Shown here piece after piece: positions 19,511-31,570 of a stretch of DNA of 64,000 nucleotides. Under the pieces are notes generated by a model. It saw only the letters and a program-made list of their open reading frames with translations. It had not been told where the DNA came from and made no database searches. A program made the position numbers and the translations under genes. The stretch is from Haematococcus lacustris (taxonomy: Eukaryota > Chlorophyta > Chlorophyceae > Chlamydomonadales > Haematococcaceae), in assembly GCA_030144725.1 (NCBI GenBank), contig JASKMD010000030.1, forward strand, positions 2,801,045 to 2,865,044, given 5' to 3'. The first letter of the stretch is position 1. The number at the start of each line of letters is the position of its first letter.

Positions 19511-19941
19511 GGCACTCATACACCATGTCCTTCCAGAACAATAGCGAGAATCTGCATGGATTTATGCTGAGCCCATGTGCACCTTTGTTTCTGCACCCTC
19601 CTTGTTCTTGTCTGGGTTTTAACCCACCCCTTCAGCATTGGCACAGATGAAGCCCAGCCAACAGCGGAACATAGCTGAGCCCACAGGGCGCACCTGATAA
19701 GTACGAGGGCACTAGTGCCACTTTGCGTGGCATGCCTAGCAAACTTTGTGTCCTACCATGCACAGTGTCACGGCAGCAAGTTTAGTGCTCTGTATGCAGG
19801 CTTGGTGCTTTGGTGGTAGGCCTTGTACTTTGGCAGAGGGTCTTGTGCTCTGGCCGTGAGCCCATGTAACATCGATGAGTTTCCTGCATCGATCCCCCAT
19901 CGAATCGATGGATGGAGCCGACTCGAAACATGCCTCGAACT

Positions 19942-21179
19942 TCAGGTGGCCCCAACTGACCAGTTCTCCATCCACTTCACCTGCAAGCAACCCATGCCAC
20001 ACATTCTTTACCAATTGACTGGTAGCTATTTCTTGATGAACATCGCACCTTTAGCGTGCTACTTGGCATAAGTTGTGGAAGCAGGCCGCGCTCCAGGCGG
20101 GACGTTCTGCCGGAGAAATCTTCTTACTTCTCTTCTACTGCATTTCTTCTTCGCCTACAAGGTACGCTTGCCTGCTAACATCATGACTGAGTTTTGGCGA
20201 AGGATTCATATGTGGTTTATCGATGCAGAAATCCCGTTTGCTAAGGTATGCATATGTGTGAGGCATGCAGACGGAGCTTGCCTACAAGCATCTTGCTCGG
20301 TGACTTCAGGTGGACAATCCATGGCTGCGAGATGCCTTCACACTGGTTGGCATTGGCATGATGAGCGGGAGGTCTTTGCTAACCTCTCAGCTGCTGTTGC
20401 GGTACCAGGAAGTCCAGCGAATGCCCGCAAATGCCCGCAAATGCCCGCAATGGAGGGGGTGGGCTGGGAGGGGGTGGGCTTGGGAAGGGGGCGAGGGAAA
20501 GGCCTGGGAGGGGGTGGGCAGGCTCAACGAGGTGGGCACCTGCAATGATGGGTGGAGGGGGGGCGGGCATGGTGGGTCGTTGCATGCCGTGACCTTGAAC
20601 CTGCCTAGTGAACATGATGTAACTTCAAAGTTGTCAAACAGATAGAGGCCTAAGCTGTTTGTTGTGCGGTTTGTTTCAACAGATGCGCTAATGGGTCAAG
20701 AACAATTAAAATATAGCCATTTTCTTGTTGGTGCAGCGGGTGCAACACAGTGGAGGACACAGTGGAGGAGGGGGGGGGTAACCCGGTACTACCTTAGTGT
20801 GCGCTGACCCAAGTGATGTATTTGGCGGCAGCGAGTATATTTATATGTCATAAACACCCCGTCAAGGTGCCCTGCACGCCCGGCAGACATCGCGTTGGGT
20901 GTCAGCCGGACATTCCATTTGTGCACAACCAGCTCACTACGCTACGTAGATGGGGTCACAGCGATGTGGCTCACCGTGCCAAGGAGGCCCATATCGCCGC
21001 TGTGATTTGTTCGCGGGCACATGTGGCAGTACGCGAGCAAAGACTCCAATGACTAGCGCTGATGGTCAGATTACGCGGACTACATTGCGGCTGCCAATGT
21101 GATAAACGGTATCGAAAACGGTGCAGTTTTGAGAGAGTACTTGCATGAAGATTACCAACCCCATGTTGGGGCCACCTGA
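19942..21179. mobile_element. Non-autonomous hAT element (copy 2)
   Basis: Copy in duplication unit 2, with the same inverted ends at 19942-19956 and 21165-21179 and the same CTCGAACT/CTCGAACA flanks. It duplicated with the unit and is not a separate insertion. Confidence 0.8.
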
Positions 21180-21313
21180 CTCGAACATGCCCCGAACATG
21201 CCTAAAATATGCCTAGAATATGCATAAAACATGCCTCGAACATGCCTCGAAATCACAAAAATCGATACCCCCATCGAATCGACAGCTTACCCCATCGAAA
21301 GACTGGGCCGAAA

Positions 21314-22870
21314 TCAGTCGGCGTCGATCCCCCTATTCGGTCCGCAATCGAGGCGGGATCGATGGGGGGGAAAATGTCCGACGATGGCTGGGCGGCCATC
21401 CCAGTAGCACAGCTCAGTGGGGCGTGGGCCTGGGCCGACTGCACAGCGGCGGATGTTCAGCGCGGCTGAGACGTCCCGGTCATAGAACCTGCACATGGGT
21501 GTGGGAAATGCATGAAGTCAAGTCATGGCCCATGTCATGTGTCACTTCATGTGGGATATGTTGCGGCCATGCACATGTGCAGTGTCAGGCCATTGCTTAC
21601 CTGATGTTGTTGCTTGTTGAGCACATCAAGCCCCGGACTTGGGATCGCTTTGCCTCGCTGTACACTGGCCGCAGCCACCTGCATGGACACATGCAGCAAT
21701 GCACATTTGTAAGATTTTTCCTTACCTTCCCAATCTTGACCCTACCCAGCCACCTTGACTCCACCACCTCCCAGCACTAACCTAACCCTCCCCCACTGAC
21801 CCTCTCACCTGAAGGACTCAGGCGGCTGCCCAGGGAGGGCCTCACTGGGGTGGCTGTAGGCTGAGCTGACCCGGCTTGTGCGGAACTCATCTACCGTCAC
21901 CACTCGCCCTGCTGGGAACTGCCTCAGCGCCTCCTTCAGCATCTGGCTGACCGGGACACCACTGCAGCCAATGCTGCCGCTGCCACTGAAGCCAGCAGCC
22001 CCATAGGCCAGTGCCAGGGGACGGTCTGGCCACCGCTTCTTGGCCTGCTTGATGAGCTGCAGCCACACATGGTACAACACACAAGGCACACATGTGTAAG
22101 GTCAGGTTCACCATGGGGCAGCAGCAGCAGCAGTTGGCCAGGTGCAAGAGCATGAGCTGACTTTGATTGGCTACTCCCTAGCTTATAGGCCTACTACTAA
22201 TAGGCCTTACCTTGGACCAGAAGCCTGCCACCACGCGCTTCTTGCCACAGTTGCTGAAAGCTGTCTCCAGCTGCTTGCCGACGTGGTCCACCATGTTGGT
22301 GTCAGAGGGGTGGCGAGGGATGGCTGCGAGGCGATCGCGAAGGTCGGGGTGCGCTGCCAACACGGCAGCCACTGCCGCGTTGGGCCGAGTGTTCGCGCCG
22401 TTTCCGGGCAGGCCCCGGACCAGCTGCAGGAACAGGTTCCGGCAGCTCAGGTCCGGGATGGCTGCCTGGGAGACTGGGATGTCTGTGTACACGGGCTGGT
22501 CGTGCAGGCCGAGCGGGTCGGCTACGTGAATGGTAAACAAGCCGCGCACGAGTAAGCCAAACAGCAGGCTGGCGAGCACCGCCCGCTCGCTGATGGCCTC
22601 CACTCGTGGCTGCACCGCGTCGTCCAGGAAGGCATCCCAAAGTTCTTGCGGCAAGTGGTCGATGAGGTGGGCTAGCTTACACTTCCTGCCGTGGTATGTG
22701 TTGTCCCTATCGCGGGCAGCGCGGGCCTCTCCGGAAACCTTTATATTTCGCTCCGCTTCGGTGAGGTCCGGCTGTAGTGCCTCGTCGCGGTCCTCAATGT
22801 CACTGCCTAGGTCCTCCGGCACTGGCCTAGGCACGGTTCGTCTTTTTTTCTTAGCCATAGAAAACGACAT
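21314..22870 (-). CDS. Fanzor-like TnpB-related protein A, copy 2
   Basis: Same exons shifted by 4,489 bp: 22870-22211, 22056-21809, 21678-21601 and 21488-21314. The translation is identical to copy 1, so no separate selection can be inferred. Confidence 0.7.
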
Positions 22871-23429
22871 CGTCAAGCCGCCACAATACGGGAAAATTGT
22901 TAGTTTTGTTTGTTTGCATTTACAATGTTGCCAGAGGGGTGGTCCGCTACGACGCTACTTTACGACCCTTATTACTATCAACAGGAGAGACAACATGGGC
23001 ACTAGCAGGTGTTGCAGGCATTTACAATGTTGCCAGAGGGGTGGTCCGCTACGACGCTACTAAAGCTAGCAGATGTTACAGAGACAACATGGGCGGCCCT
23101 ATCTCTTTTTCTCCTGGGGGGGTCGGCCGGGGGGACGCTCGCGGAGACAAAGAGATCAAATGGAGCTCACTCTAGGAGAGTTATTCGTCTCTATCTCCGC
23201 GCATTGGAAACGGGAGAGAAGAGATCCGGACCGTTTGCGGCAGTTAGAGGGACATGGGCTGGCGGCTGATCTCTTTCTCTCTTCTCTTTCTCTCTTTCTC
23301 TTCTCTTTCTCTCCGATCTCTTTTCTCTTTTCTCCGTGCATTGGAAACGCGCACTATCAACAGGAGTGAGAGACCGGTGTGTGTCCCTAACCTAGGTTCC
23401 TAAGTTAGGAATCTTAACCCTAGGAGTCG

Positions 23430-23999
23430 CTAGAGCCCTACCCTACCCTGTGCACACTCTAGCGCACACACATCCCCTTTGTGAGGGGCAATCGAATTGT
23501 GTTTTTGTTTTATTCTTGGCATGATACGCATGACTATCGCAGCCGCTGGTGCCGCCGCTGCCACTTCCGCAGCAGGCCCTTGTCGCGCACGAGCACCCAC
23601 TCCTGGCCTGCCTGGGTTAGGCATGGCGGGGCGGCCCAGCCAGCTGCTGAGCTCGCGAGGGCGGCCCGGCCCGGCTGCGATGCGGCGGATGTTCAGTGCG
23701 GCTGACACGTCACGGTCGTAGAACCTGATGCCTGTGCTTGTCGAGCACATCAGGCCCCGGATCCGGGATCGCACCGGGCACAGCCACCTGCAAGGCGACA
23801 TAGATCAGTGCACATTTGTAAGATCTTTCCTTGCCAAACCAGGTGTTGGTGTGTGAGATTACATTCTATGTAATGACTCACCTACAATGCACATGCACCT
23901 GAGGTCTCTCACTTAATGGACTCTGCTTGGCCTGCCACCACATTGGTGCGGGCAGAGCTGACCCGGCTGGTACGGAACTCATGCACCATACACATGGTA
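23430..23999 (-). pseudogene. Fanzor-like B, C-terminal remnant (copy 2)
   Basis: Identical copy in duplication unit 2, with the same frameshift after GRPAMPNPGRPG. At its 5' side the unit ends at 24088. Confidence 0.65.
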
Positions 24000-24088
24000 G
24001 GCACTCATACACCATGTCCTTCCAGAACAATAGCGAGAATCTGCATGGATTTATGCTGAGCCCATGTGCACCTTTGTTTCTGCACCCT

Positions 24089-25211
24089 GCTTTGAAGTGC
24101 GTTACAGAAAGTCCAGAACCCCTAGCCCCTAAGTCCCGAACCCCGAGGGCTGCCAAGCAGCCTAACGGCTGACGGCTTGAGCGGTGTTAGCCACCATCAA
24201 TGATGGTCCATCATCATCATGCACCATGTGCATTGGGTGTACTCCACATAGCCCCTTCTCACCATTGGAGTAGTCTTGCTATTGATCACTGGCGGCCCGA
24301 CACATTTGGAGGCCCTAGTGAGGGACGAGCCGGGCCCGGGCCCAGCTGTTTGGCGCTTGTTGATGCTGCCGGGCTGCCCTTGCTCTTCCTGCTTGGGCTC
24401 AGACCGGCTCTTCTTTCGTATCACGAACAGGCAGGAAAGAAGAAGGCAAGAAGAAAGCAGGACAGGCATGTTTCATACCAATTAGGTTGGCACGCAGACA
24501 CTTTTCATGTCTAGGGTTACATATGATATCTGCAGCCGCTCACAGCTGCACGCACACACGCTGCTCTCAGCCAATGGATTAATTTATGGAGTGATGCTTG
24601 TCTAGGTCTTGCTATGACCGCGCACACGACCAAGCAATGGCACAGCCCATACAGCAGGCACATGGCCTTGCCCTGCCCTTCCAGTTTGAGCACGATCCAA
24701 AACTTTGACGAGCTGTAAGCTCTGGGCATTCTCTGTCTGTGCCATGTGTCCATGTCTGTGCCATGCATTCCGCTCCGTATCACATCTCTCCTTTCCACAC
24801 ACATCTCCCTCACAAAGCCAAAAACACAAGCCTTCAACCACTGCCCGCCATAGTGCTGCGTACACAAGGAAAACAACCAACCACTAACCTGGGTCCAGCA
24901 TGTGATGCCAAGGAGTGCATGCGATGCATGGCAGCTGCGGCCAATGCGCTGGGAGCAGCAACATAGGTTGAATATACAGATGGGGTCACGGCCGTCCTCC
25001 ACCCTACCATACCGGTCACTTTGCTGACATGGTGACTGACCATGGACAAATGCCGTGTGCTTCCACCATAATAGAGGGAGCGCACAAGCAGGTACCACAG
25101 CAGCCTAAGAAAGCAAGCATGTGCCTGAAAGCATCCCAAGCTTAACCAGCGAGCGAGGTCAGCGCTGGGTAGCTTGCTACTGCATCTGCAGCATGGACTA
25201 CACTGACTGGG
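24089..25211. other. Spacer with a Fanzor-family right-end remnant
   Basis: Bases 24215-24340 match the 3' flank of the Fanzor-like pseudogene at 33.4-33.6 kb and the remnant at 42.3-42.5 kb. They share GCACCATGT, GCATTGGGTGTACTCCA and the terminal TTTGGAGGCCCTAGTGAGGG. The rest (24341-25211) shows no convincing ORF; the part nearest 25211 is probably the 3' UTR of the kinase gene. Confidence 0.5.
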
Positions 25212-27272
25212 TCAGCGTACTGGCACATGCACAGGCGCAGAGATGACCAGTGGGTTTGCCAGAACCTGCAGGGCCTGACCAGCTGCAGGGATGACTGGCT
25301 GCTTAGCAGGGAAAGAGGGTGGCTGGGCCCCGCGGGACTGCAGCCACTGGGAATGCTGGCTGTTGGCATACTTGACCACCCAGGGGTGCTGCAGCAGCTG
25401 CTCGGCCGACCAGCGGAGAGCGGGGTCTGCCTGCAGCATGGCGTTCAGGAAGGCCTGGGCGCTGGCTGACAGCTTGGTGTCCAGGATGAAACTGGGGAGG
25501 GCTCCCTTGCCACTGACGCTGCCCAGCTTGACAGCGTGCATCTCTGCCAGCTGCTTGGGTTGCTCTGCTGGGAAGGGCTGCAGGCCTGTGAGGGCCTCAA
25601 AGATGACCACCCCTGCGCTCCATATGTCTGCTTTTTCATCATACTGCGGTAATTCCTCCTCTGACATGCCATTAAAAAGCACCTGGACAGGGACACAAAG
25701 CCAATGGCGGACTTCAAGCAAGGCTCACGCACAGCCCCACACACATTGCCGGTAACCAAGCTAATCATGGGTACATACTTGCTAGCCACAAGCAGGACTT
25801 CCTGGTACAACCCCATCGGACACTTTTCCCTAGATGGCCTGTGGTATCATGTAACTGCCTCTCCGCCCCACCTCGTGAAAGATGTCTTCTGCCTTGGGTT
25901 TGCTCAGCACCTGCACCCAACAGTGAGCAAGGTGCTACGAGCATTAGGCTACCAGGCTTTGACAAGGAAGCCAAGTAATGGGCAGCGCTCACAGGGGCAG
26001 GCTGACACCTTTACCCTTCCTGCCCAAGTTTGCTGGCTACTCACCTCAGGCGCTTCATACTCCAGCTGCCCTGCCCTGTGGTTCAGGCACTGTGAGCTCT
26101 TCTGCGCTGCTTCACAAAAGTCCACCAGCTTGATGTTGCCGTGGCTGCACATGATGTGCTCTGGCTTGATGTCTCGGTGTACAATGCCCAGGCTATGCAA
26201 GCCAGCCAACACCCGTAGCAGGGGCAGCACCACTTCCAGCACGCATCTTGACTCCGACAGGAGACCACCATTGTTGGCCATAACCTCAATCAACGTGTAG
26301 CCTGTGCAGCATGGCATGGCACTCGCCACACTAGATATCAAGGCCCTGGGATGATAAGGAGCACAGCTGCAGCTGTCAACTGCCTGATGAAGCAAGGGAC
26401 GTACCTGGGACATATTCCAGGATATGGTACTCAGACTGAGTGTCTTCTACCACATTGAGCAGCCGCACCACCCCGGGTACTTCACTAGCCACCTTTAACA
26501 TGGAGGACTCGCGGAGCATCTTCTCATGCTTCACCTGTGTCATGCCTTGCTTGGAAAATGCCTTGACAATGACAGGGCGCTTCGAGCACCTGTCTATCCC
26601 TTCATAGATGGTAGCTTTCCTGCGGCAGCACAGCGGGCATCTGGTTACATTCTCATCGTGGCAGTGTCCTGCTTTGAGCCATCTAGTCAACTCACTTGCC
26701 ACGGTGACACAGCTTGACATTCTTGACTGCTCGGTTGAGTGGGTCATCAGGCGCGCCCTCACTGGAGGCAATGCTGCACCTGAAGCACAAATGCAGCATG
26801 CAAGCCTTGTCATGTACCGCCACTAAGCAATTGTGTTGTGCGACTGTACAGGAACAGAAGGTGCAAGCATGTGATGGAGAGGGGTGACTAACTGCCAGAC
26901 TGCTATGACTGGTCTTCCATCCAGTCAGCACCTCTCCTGAGGCGGTGACACTAGCCCACTGTGTGCGCCTGACACCCGCGCAGACTGTGAGCGTCGCAAG
27001 TTAGAGCGACCATGTCTTGCCATATCGCACGCGGCACGTCTGAATGCTCCTGGCACAGGTGCCGAAAGGGGCCTGCACACATGCCAGCAACACGCCTGAG
27101 TTAGCCTGAGCTGTAGCATGTCGCCTGGCATCGAAGCATACCTGACGCTGTCATCAGAGTCGTCAGAGTCATCCAAGTCAACGATGGTGGTAGCCGTGCG
27201 ACAAAATTTGTTTGGCCCAAGTTGCTCTGGCCCTGCAGACTTCCCCCTAAACAGCTTGCTGAAGAAGCTCAT
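25212..27272 (-). CDS. Atypical Ser/Thr protein kinase (383 aa)
   Basis: Five exons, 27272-27142, 26773-26696, 26619-26405, 26301-26045 and 25682-25212, total 384 codons in frame. The start is an ATG giving MSFFSKLFRGK. An acidic DLDDSDDSDDS linker precedes the kinase domain. The ATP lysine is K89 (PVIVKAF). The catalytic loop is HRDIKPEHI, with D185 present but His at 190 where kinases have the metal-binding Asn. The DFG motif reads D202-F-C, with Cys replacing Gly. EAPEV (APE), DIWSAGVVIFEALTG and the C-lobe end (PALRWSAEQLLQHPWV) are normal. The glycine loop is degraded. These changes suggest weak or altered activity, possibly a pseudokinase. The fold most resembles CAMK/ULK-type kinases. 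Substrate and location are unknown. Confidence 0.85.
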
Positions 27273-27852
27273 GCGGTACTGCTCTGCATTGTGCAGCTGG
27301 AGGCAGACTGAGATTGGGAGAATACTCTGGGTGAGTCGCTTGAGGCGCTGTCGCGCCGTGGTAGCAATGAGCGGTCTAGCATCACCTGCCTGCTGTCCTC
27401 GTGTGTCTTTGTGTCCCACAACGCTGCTTATTCTAACGGACTGGACGGGACGAGAAGTGCAACTTGTGGCTCTGTCATGCCGAGCGCTACTACACCCAGG
27501 GCTGGCGGGTGAATGTGGCGTAGTATGCTCGCTTCATGCTAGAAACCCAAATACTCCGAACTGCTAGTCCATGTGGTCACCCCCGCCATTGGCGGACCCC
27601 CTGATACAATCTTACTGGTTTTAACGAGTTTAACAACAGCTGTAAATCCATGTTCAGTCCCAACAAGACTTATTCAACAAGGAACAACATGTTGGGCTGT
27701 GGGTAATCTCACTCAGCTACTAAAGGACTTGCTACTCAGCGACACGCCCTACAGCGAACTAGTGCAGCAGGAGTGCGGGTAATCTCACTCAGCTACTACA
27801 AACATGTTGTAGCATCCTCGGTCGCACCCTTGATGACTACAAACCCCACACC
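27273..27852. other. Upstream region of the kinase gene
   Basis: No gene seen. GGTAATCTCACTCAGCTACTA occurs twice (27702 and 27779), and AAGGACTTGCTACTCAGCGACAC recurs at 29498. These are probably dispersed-repeat fragments. Confidence 0.5.
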
Positions 27853-28200
27853 TAAGGCTGGCGGGCATGCACTGACGAGCTGACACGGGTGATGCGGAAC
27901 TCATCCACGATCACCAGCCTGTCAGGCCTGGCCAGGCCAGGCCTGCTAGGCTGCTTCACCTGCGAAACCCCTCCCGCACCGCCCTTCGACTTGAGCTGGG
28001 CTGAGATCAGGCAGGGCTGCCTTCACAAGGCCACGCAGGCCAGCCTTGATGACCTGGCGACGCTCTGCAATCACTACCTTGGCAGCCTGCCCCTGCCCCT
28101 GGACTTGCTGCCCGCTGCCACTGGCACCTGCAGACACGGGAAAGCACATCACACGCACGGCAGGACTTGATGCACGAGGTCGCAATGTCGCGTGGGGCAC
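27853..28200 (-). pseudogene. Fanzor-like fragment D
   Basis: On the minus strand 27930-27853 reads PDRLVIVDEFRITRVSSSVH, a RuvC-II motif like those of proteins A and B (EFRTSRVSS). The segment 28200-27946 gives an open stretch with VVIAERRQVIKAGLRGLVKA followed by ALPDLSPAQVE, which could be an upstream exon. No RuvC-III follows, so this is an isolated relic. Confidence 0.5.
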
Positions 28201-28770
28201 ACTGCGCCGCGTCGTCAGTTAGCTTCGGTACCTTTCCTCAAGCTCTGCGGCTTACCGGCTGCGGAGGGTGCTGGGGAGACGGCGCGCTTGCGGTTCCTGT
28301 TCGGGGACATCACAGGGACTGAGCAAAACCATCGGAGCGGAGTGGCCGTGCTGGGAGGTACATCAAATCGCCGTCCAACCGGTGGGCCGGCAACAGGAGT
28401 GGGCCGGAAGTGAGGTCCATCACGTATAAATTACATGGTGTTGTCCCCACCGAGAGGTATGCCAGGAATACATTTAATACATTGAATACAGTTTACTCGT
28501 GGTTGCATTGATCAAGACATCCGCTTCCATCGCCAATTGGCGCAATGCTTAAGCCAATGCAACGCACGGCACTCCAATGGCTAAAAACACTGCGCCAAGG
28601 ATGGATAGGATGGGATACAGGGATCTAGATACATCCATTGATAGAAATATCCATCTCCTGTCAGCAGACGAAAAGATGTTGACCCATGTTGCAGCTGCCA
28701 GTCAGCTTCCTACTCACACCAACACTCCTTCTCATGTAAAGAGGCATCCTGCAAGGGTCATCTGCCTCCA
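28201..28770. other. Spacer 3' of the transporter gene
   Basis: About 570 bp with no recognisable gene. It is relatively AT-rich near 28430-28560. Confidence 0.5.
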
Positions 28771-29384
28771 CTACCGCACAGCTACATCACCAACAGCTTG
28801 GTGCACAGAGCTTGCGCGGAAGCTGGGGCTGGGGTCCGTGATGATAAGGAGCATGCCGGACACCATGATCAGCACTGCGGGAAGGCGTCGCCACACCCGT
28901 TCGCCGAAGCAACACCCGCCCACGATGAGCGACATCAGTATGTTGGCGCGCTTGATGGCTACCACATACGACACGAACACGAACTTGATGGCTTCCTGCA
29001 AAAGAGCAACCACATAAATGGGAGCGTGGTTGTTGTCATCATGACCATTATCATGACATGACCTTGACTCATTGGCACAGCTGCAGGAGGCATGCATTGA
29101 ACATGCCATGAATAAGGCTGCAACCTCCACTAGCAGAACAGCAATGTGTAGCATGGGGCTAGACACTGCTTCAGATGTGCTCCTCATCCAGAGCCTTGAG
29201 GTGCCCACATGAGGAGACTCGGGGCAAGAGGCAAAGTAGTGTAGGTAAGGGATGGGGGGCGCGGGGCGAGCATGGCATCCTGACTGAAGCCACAGTACGG
29301 GGCCTCAGCTGGGCCCGACCCTGCTATACAGGGGCAGTCTTCATCACAACCTCCCAGCTCCAGCTAGCTTAGCAAGTTTTTGTA

Positions 29385-29420
<36 letters not shown>

Positions 29421-31414
29421 GGCAATGTGGTCAATGCACAAGGTGGTGTGGCTGGTGTTCACTGGCTGCGGACAGCTGCCATGGCGGCATTCCTGAAGGA
29501 CTTGCTACTCAGCGACACCGTAAGATGCTAGCCGCATGCTGCAACTGTCCCAAACCATCAGGACATGCATGTGCAAGCCCCTGGGTCCTTCTACCAGCTG
29601 GCCTCCCTCAGCACCCACGAGGCCCACACAGCTGGGACTGATGAGTGGTGGCAAAATCAGCCGCACCGCTCACCAAGAACAGCACCACGGCGAGGAGTTC
29701 TGCTACGCTCAGCAGCAGCAGCACCCCCAGATGGCGGCTGCACAACAGACGGAAGCTGCCCGGGGACACCAGAGCCAGGTACAGAGCCGCGGCTGAGCCA
29801 ATGGCCAGGCGCTGCAGCGCGGCATACACCCACAGACTGGGCGCATGCACGACACCCAGCTTGTCCAGGCTGGCGGTCACCGACCACATGGCGGCCACCG
29901 CCAACATCAGCAGGGCGCCCGGCTCCCACTGGGCGCTGCTGCCTCCCAAGGTGCGGCACACCGTCGACAAGAGCCGGCTGCCTGCCCGGCCTGAGCCCCT
30001 AGGGTGGCCGGCAGGGGGGGCCACGGGGTGCAGCAGGCCGGCTAGGGCAGGGCAGGGGAGGTAAGACTGCAGCGCCCGCGGCACACAGGCTCTCAGCTTG
30101 ATCCAGGCACTGCTGCTGCTGCTGCAGTGTGACGTGTGTAGTGGCTGCGGTCCAAGGGAGTTGTAGCCAGGGCCAGCTGCTGTGTCGACTGAGGTAGCAG
30201 GCGCAGTAGAGTGCAGGCCATGGCCGGCCCGGGCGTTAAGGCGGGATATGATTTTGTGCGAAGTGTGACCCTGGGTCAAGCTCTGGCTACCGCCGCTGCT
30301 CTGCCTGTCCCCTTTTGCAGTCCTGGGGCTGCTGCAGGCTGCATCCAGCTCCCTGGCGGGCGAGTGAGCTGCTGCTGCATGGCCTGATGCCCAGCTAACT
30401 GGATGGGCAGCTGGGCACATGGCCACACCCGGCATCTGGCCAGCAGGCACTGTGAAAGGATGTTCAGGCAATGCAGGGGCTGGAGGGTGGCTGTCACCCG
30501 CTACTGCCCATGGTGGTGAGGCCGTGCTTGAAGTGATGGGGGAGCTGCAAGTGACCACCACAGCTACCTTGTCTGCAGGGGAGGTGCCTGCAGGACTTGC
30601 TGGCCCTCCAGCCAGGTGTGTGGTAGGGGTGTGGTGTGCTGCTGACACCGCCTTAGCTGGCGTCACTGGCTTGTCACCGCTGCTGCTGTTGCTGGCACCT
30701 GTACTGCTGCTGCTGCTGCCCTGCTTGCTGAGCAGGTAGCCACCTAGGGTGACTACAACCACGCCTGCCAAACCAGCTGTTGAGGGAACCTCCCCTACAA
30801 ACACAAAGGCTGTCAGAACCAGGAAGCTGGGTGTGAAGGAGAGGTAGGGCACGCACAAGCTCAATGGGCTGGTGGCCAATGCCTTCTGGTACAACACCTG
30901 GACTCGCATGATTACCAGGAGAAGTCGGTCATCACTACCTGACAAAGCCACTGAGCTGCAAGCAATCGGAAGAAACGCTGTAAAATGCCTCACCTTTGAG
31001 TACAGCAGCAGTGCAGAGCTTGAGACAACAGCTGCACTGAACACATAGGGCGAACCGAAATGCAAGTCATTAAAGCCTCCAGCAAGAGCGACACCTGCAC
31101 CCACACATTTGTAAACTAACACGTTAGGCATGGATTGCCATGGATGCTAGTAAGTACAACTGGCAAACTGTTGCGAAGGCGCAGCGCCTTCTGCAGCAAT
31201 TTGACAGAGAAGAGACTGGCGAATGAGGGGGCGTGACCGCGAGGTGCGCACCTGTGCAGGAGAGGACGGCGTCGATGATAGCTACAAGGCACACAAGGGA
31301 GGTAACACTCAAATGACGGTTCTGCGACGCTACTTTACGAACGGAATCAATAAATGCGTGCGCTAGAGCTGCAGCGAACGCAAGGAGAATGCCACGAGAT
31401 ACGACAGCTAGCAT
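28771..31414 (-). CDS. Drug/metabolite (DMT) superfamily membrane transporter (570 aa)
   Basis: Four exons, 31414-31252, 31094-30994, 30897-29674 and 28995-28771, total 571 codons with phases 1, 0, 0. The N-terminal half has hydrophobic helices: GILLAFAAALAHAFIDSVRK, TSLVCLVAIIDAVLS, and then LATSPLSLCVPYLSFTPSFL, LTAFVFVGEVPS and VVVVTLGGYLLS. The C-terminal half has ALLMLAVAAMWSVTASLDKL, LGVLLLLSVAELLAVVLFL, a helix ending in VAIKRANILMSLIVGGCCFG, and VLIMVSGMLLI. This two-times-five helix plan with conserved xxxKR and GE(R/x) motifs is that of EamA/DMT transporters. Residues roughly 150-380 form a very long hydrophilic Ser/Pro/Ala/Gly loop between the halves, which is unusual. The first exons look like a host gene. 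Substrate and membrane cannot be told. Confidence 0.8.
29382..29420. repeat. (GGCT)n microsatellite in an intron
   Basis: Nine to ten GGCT units in the last intron of the DMT transporter gene (28996-29673). Confidence 0.9.
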
Positions 31415-31570
31415 GAAGGGTTTGGCTGTCGAGATACATCACTGTGTTAGCCGTCGTAAGTCGAATGTCCCGAATGTGCCCGAATTGTCATGTGTCTTCA
31501 TTACGAAGCCTGTGTAACTCATTGTCATGTGTCTTCATTACGACAGGCCGTCCTGTATCCCTATCACTAT
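31415..31570. promoter_or_regulatory. Short upstream region of the DMT gene
   Basis: Only about 150 bp separate the start codon from the Fanzor B copy 3 flank. Contains a direct repeat TGTCATGTGTCTTCATTACGA (31479 and 31523). No core promoter motif is recognised. Confidence 0.3.

Larger units (their letters stand above)
15108..19596. repeat. Tandem duplication, unit 1 (4,489 bp)
   Basis: Every position compared in 15108-19599 recurs at +4489 (19597-24088), and all ORFs in the two units have identical translations. Outside these limits the flanks differ. The junction shares only CCT (19597-19599), so the event looks like microhomology-mediated tandem duplication, or an assembly artefact. The unit holds one non-autonomous hAT, one Fanzor-like gene and one Fanzor C-terminal remnant. 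Confidence 0.95.
19597..24088. repeat. Tandem duplication, unit 2
   Basis: Second copy, with no difference from unit 1 noticed by eye. It ends at CTGCACCCT, after which the sequence becomes unrelated (GCTTTGAAGTGCG). Confidence 0.95.

Noticed and set aside
24517..25098. 193-residue minus-strand ORF downstream of the kinase
   Set aside because: No domain, no in-phase splice partner, and position consistent with kinase 3' UTR/intergenic DNA.
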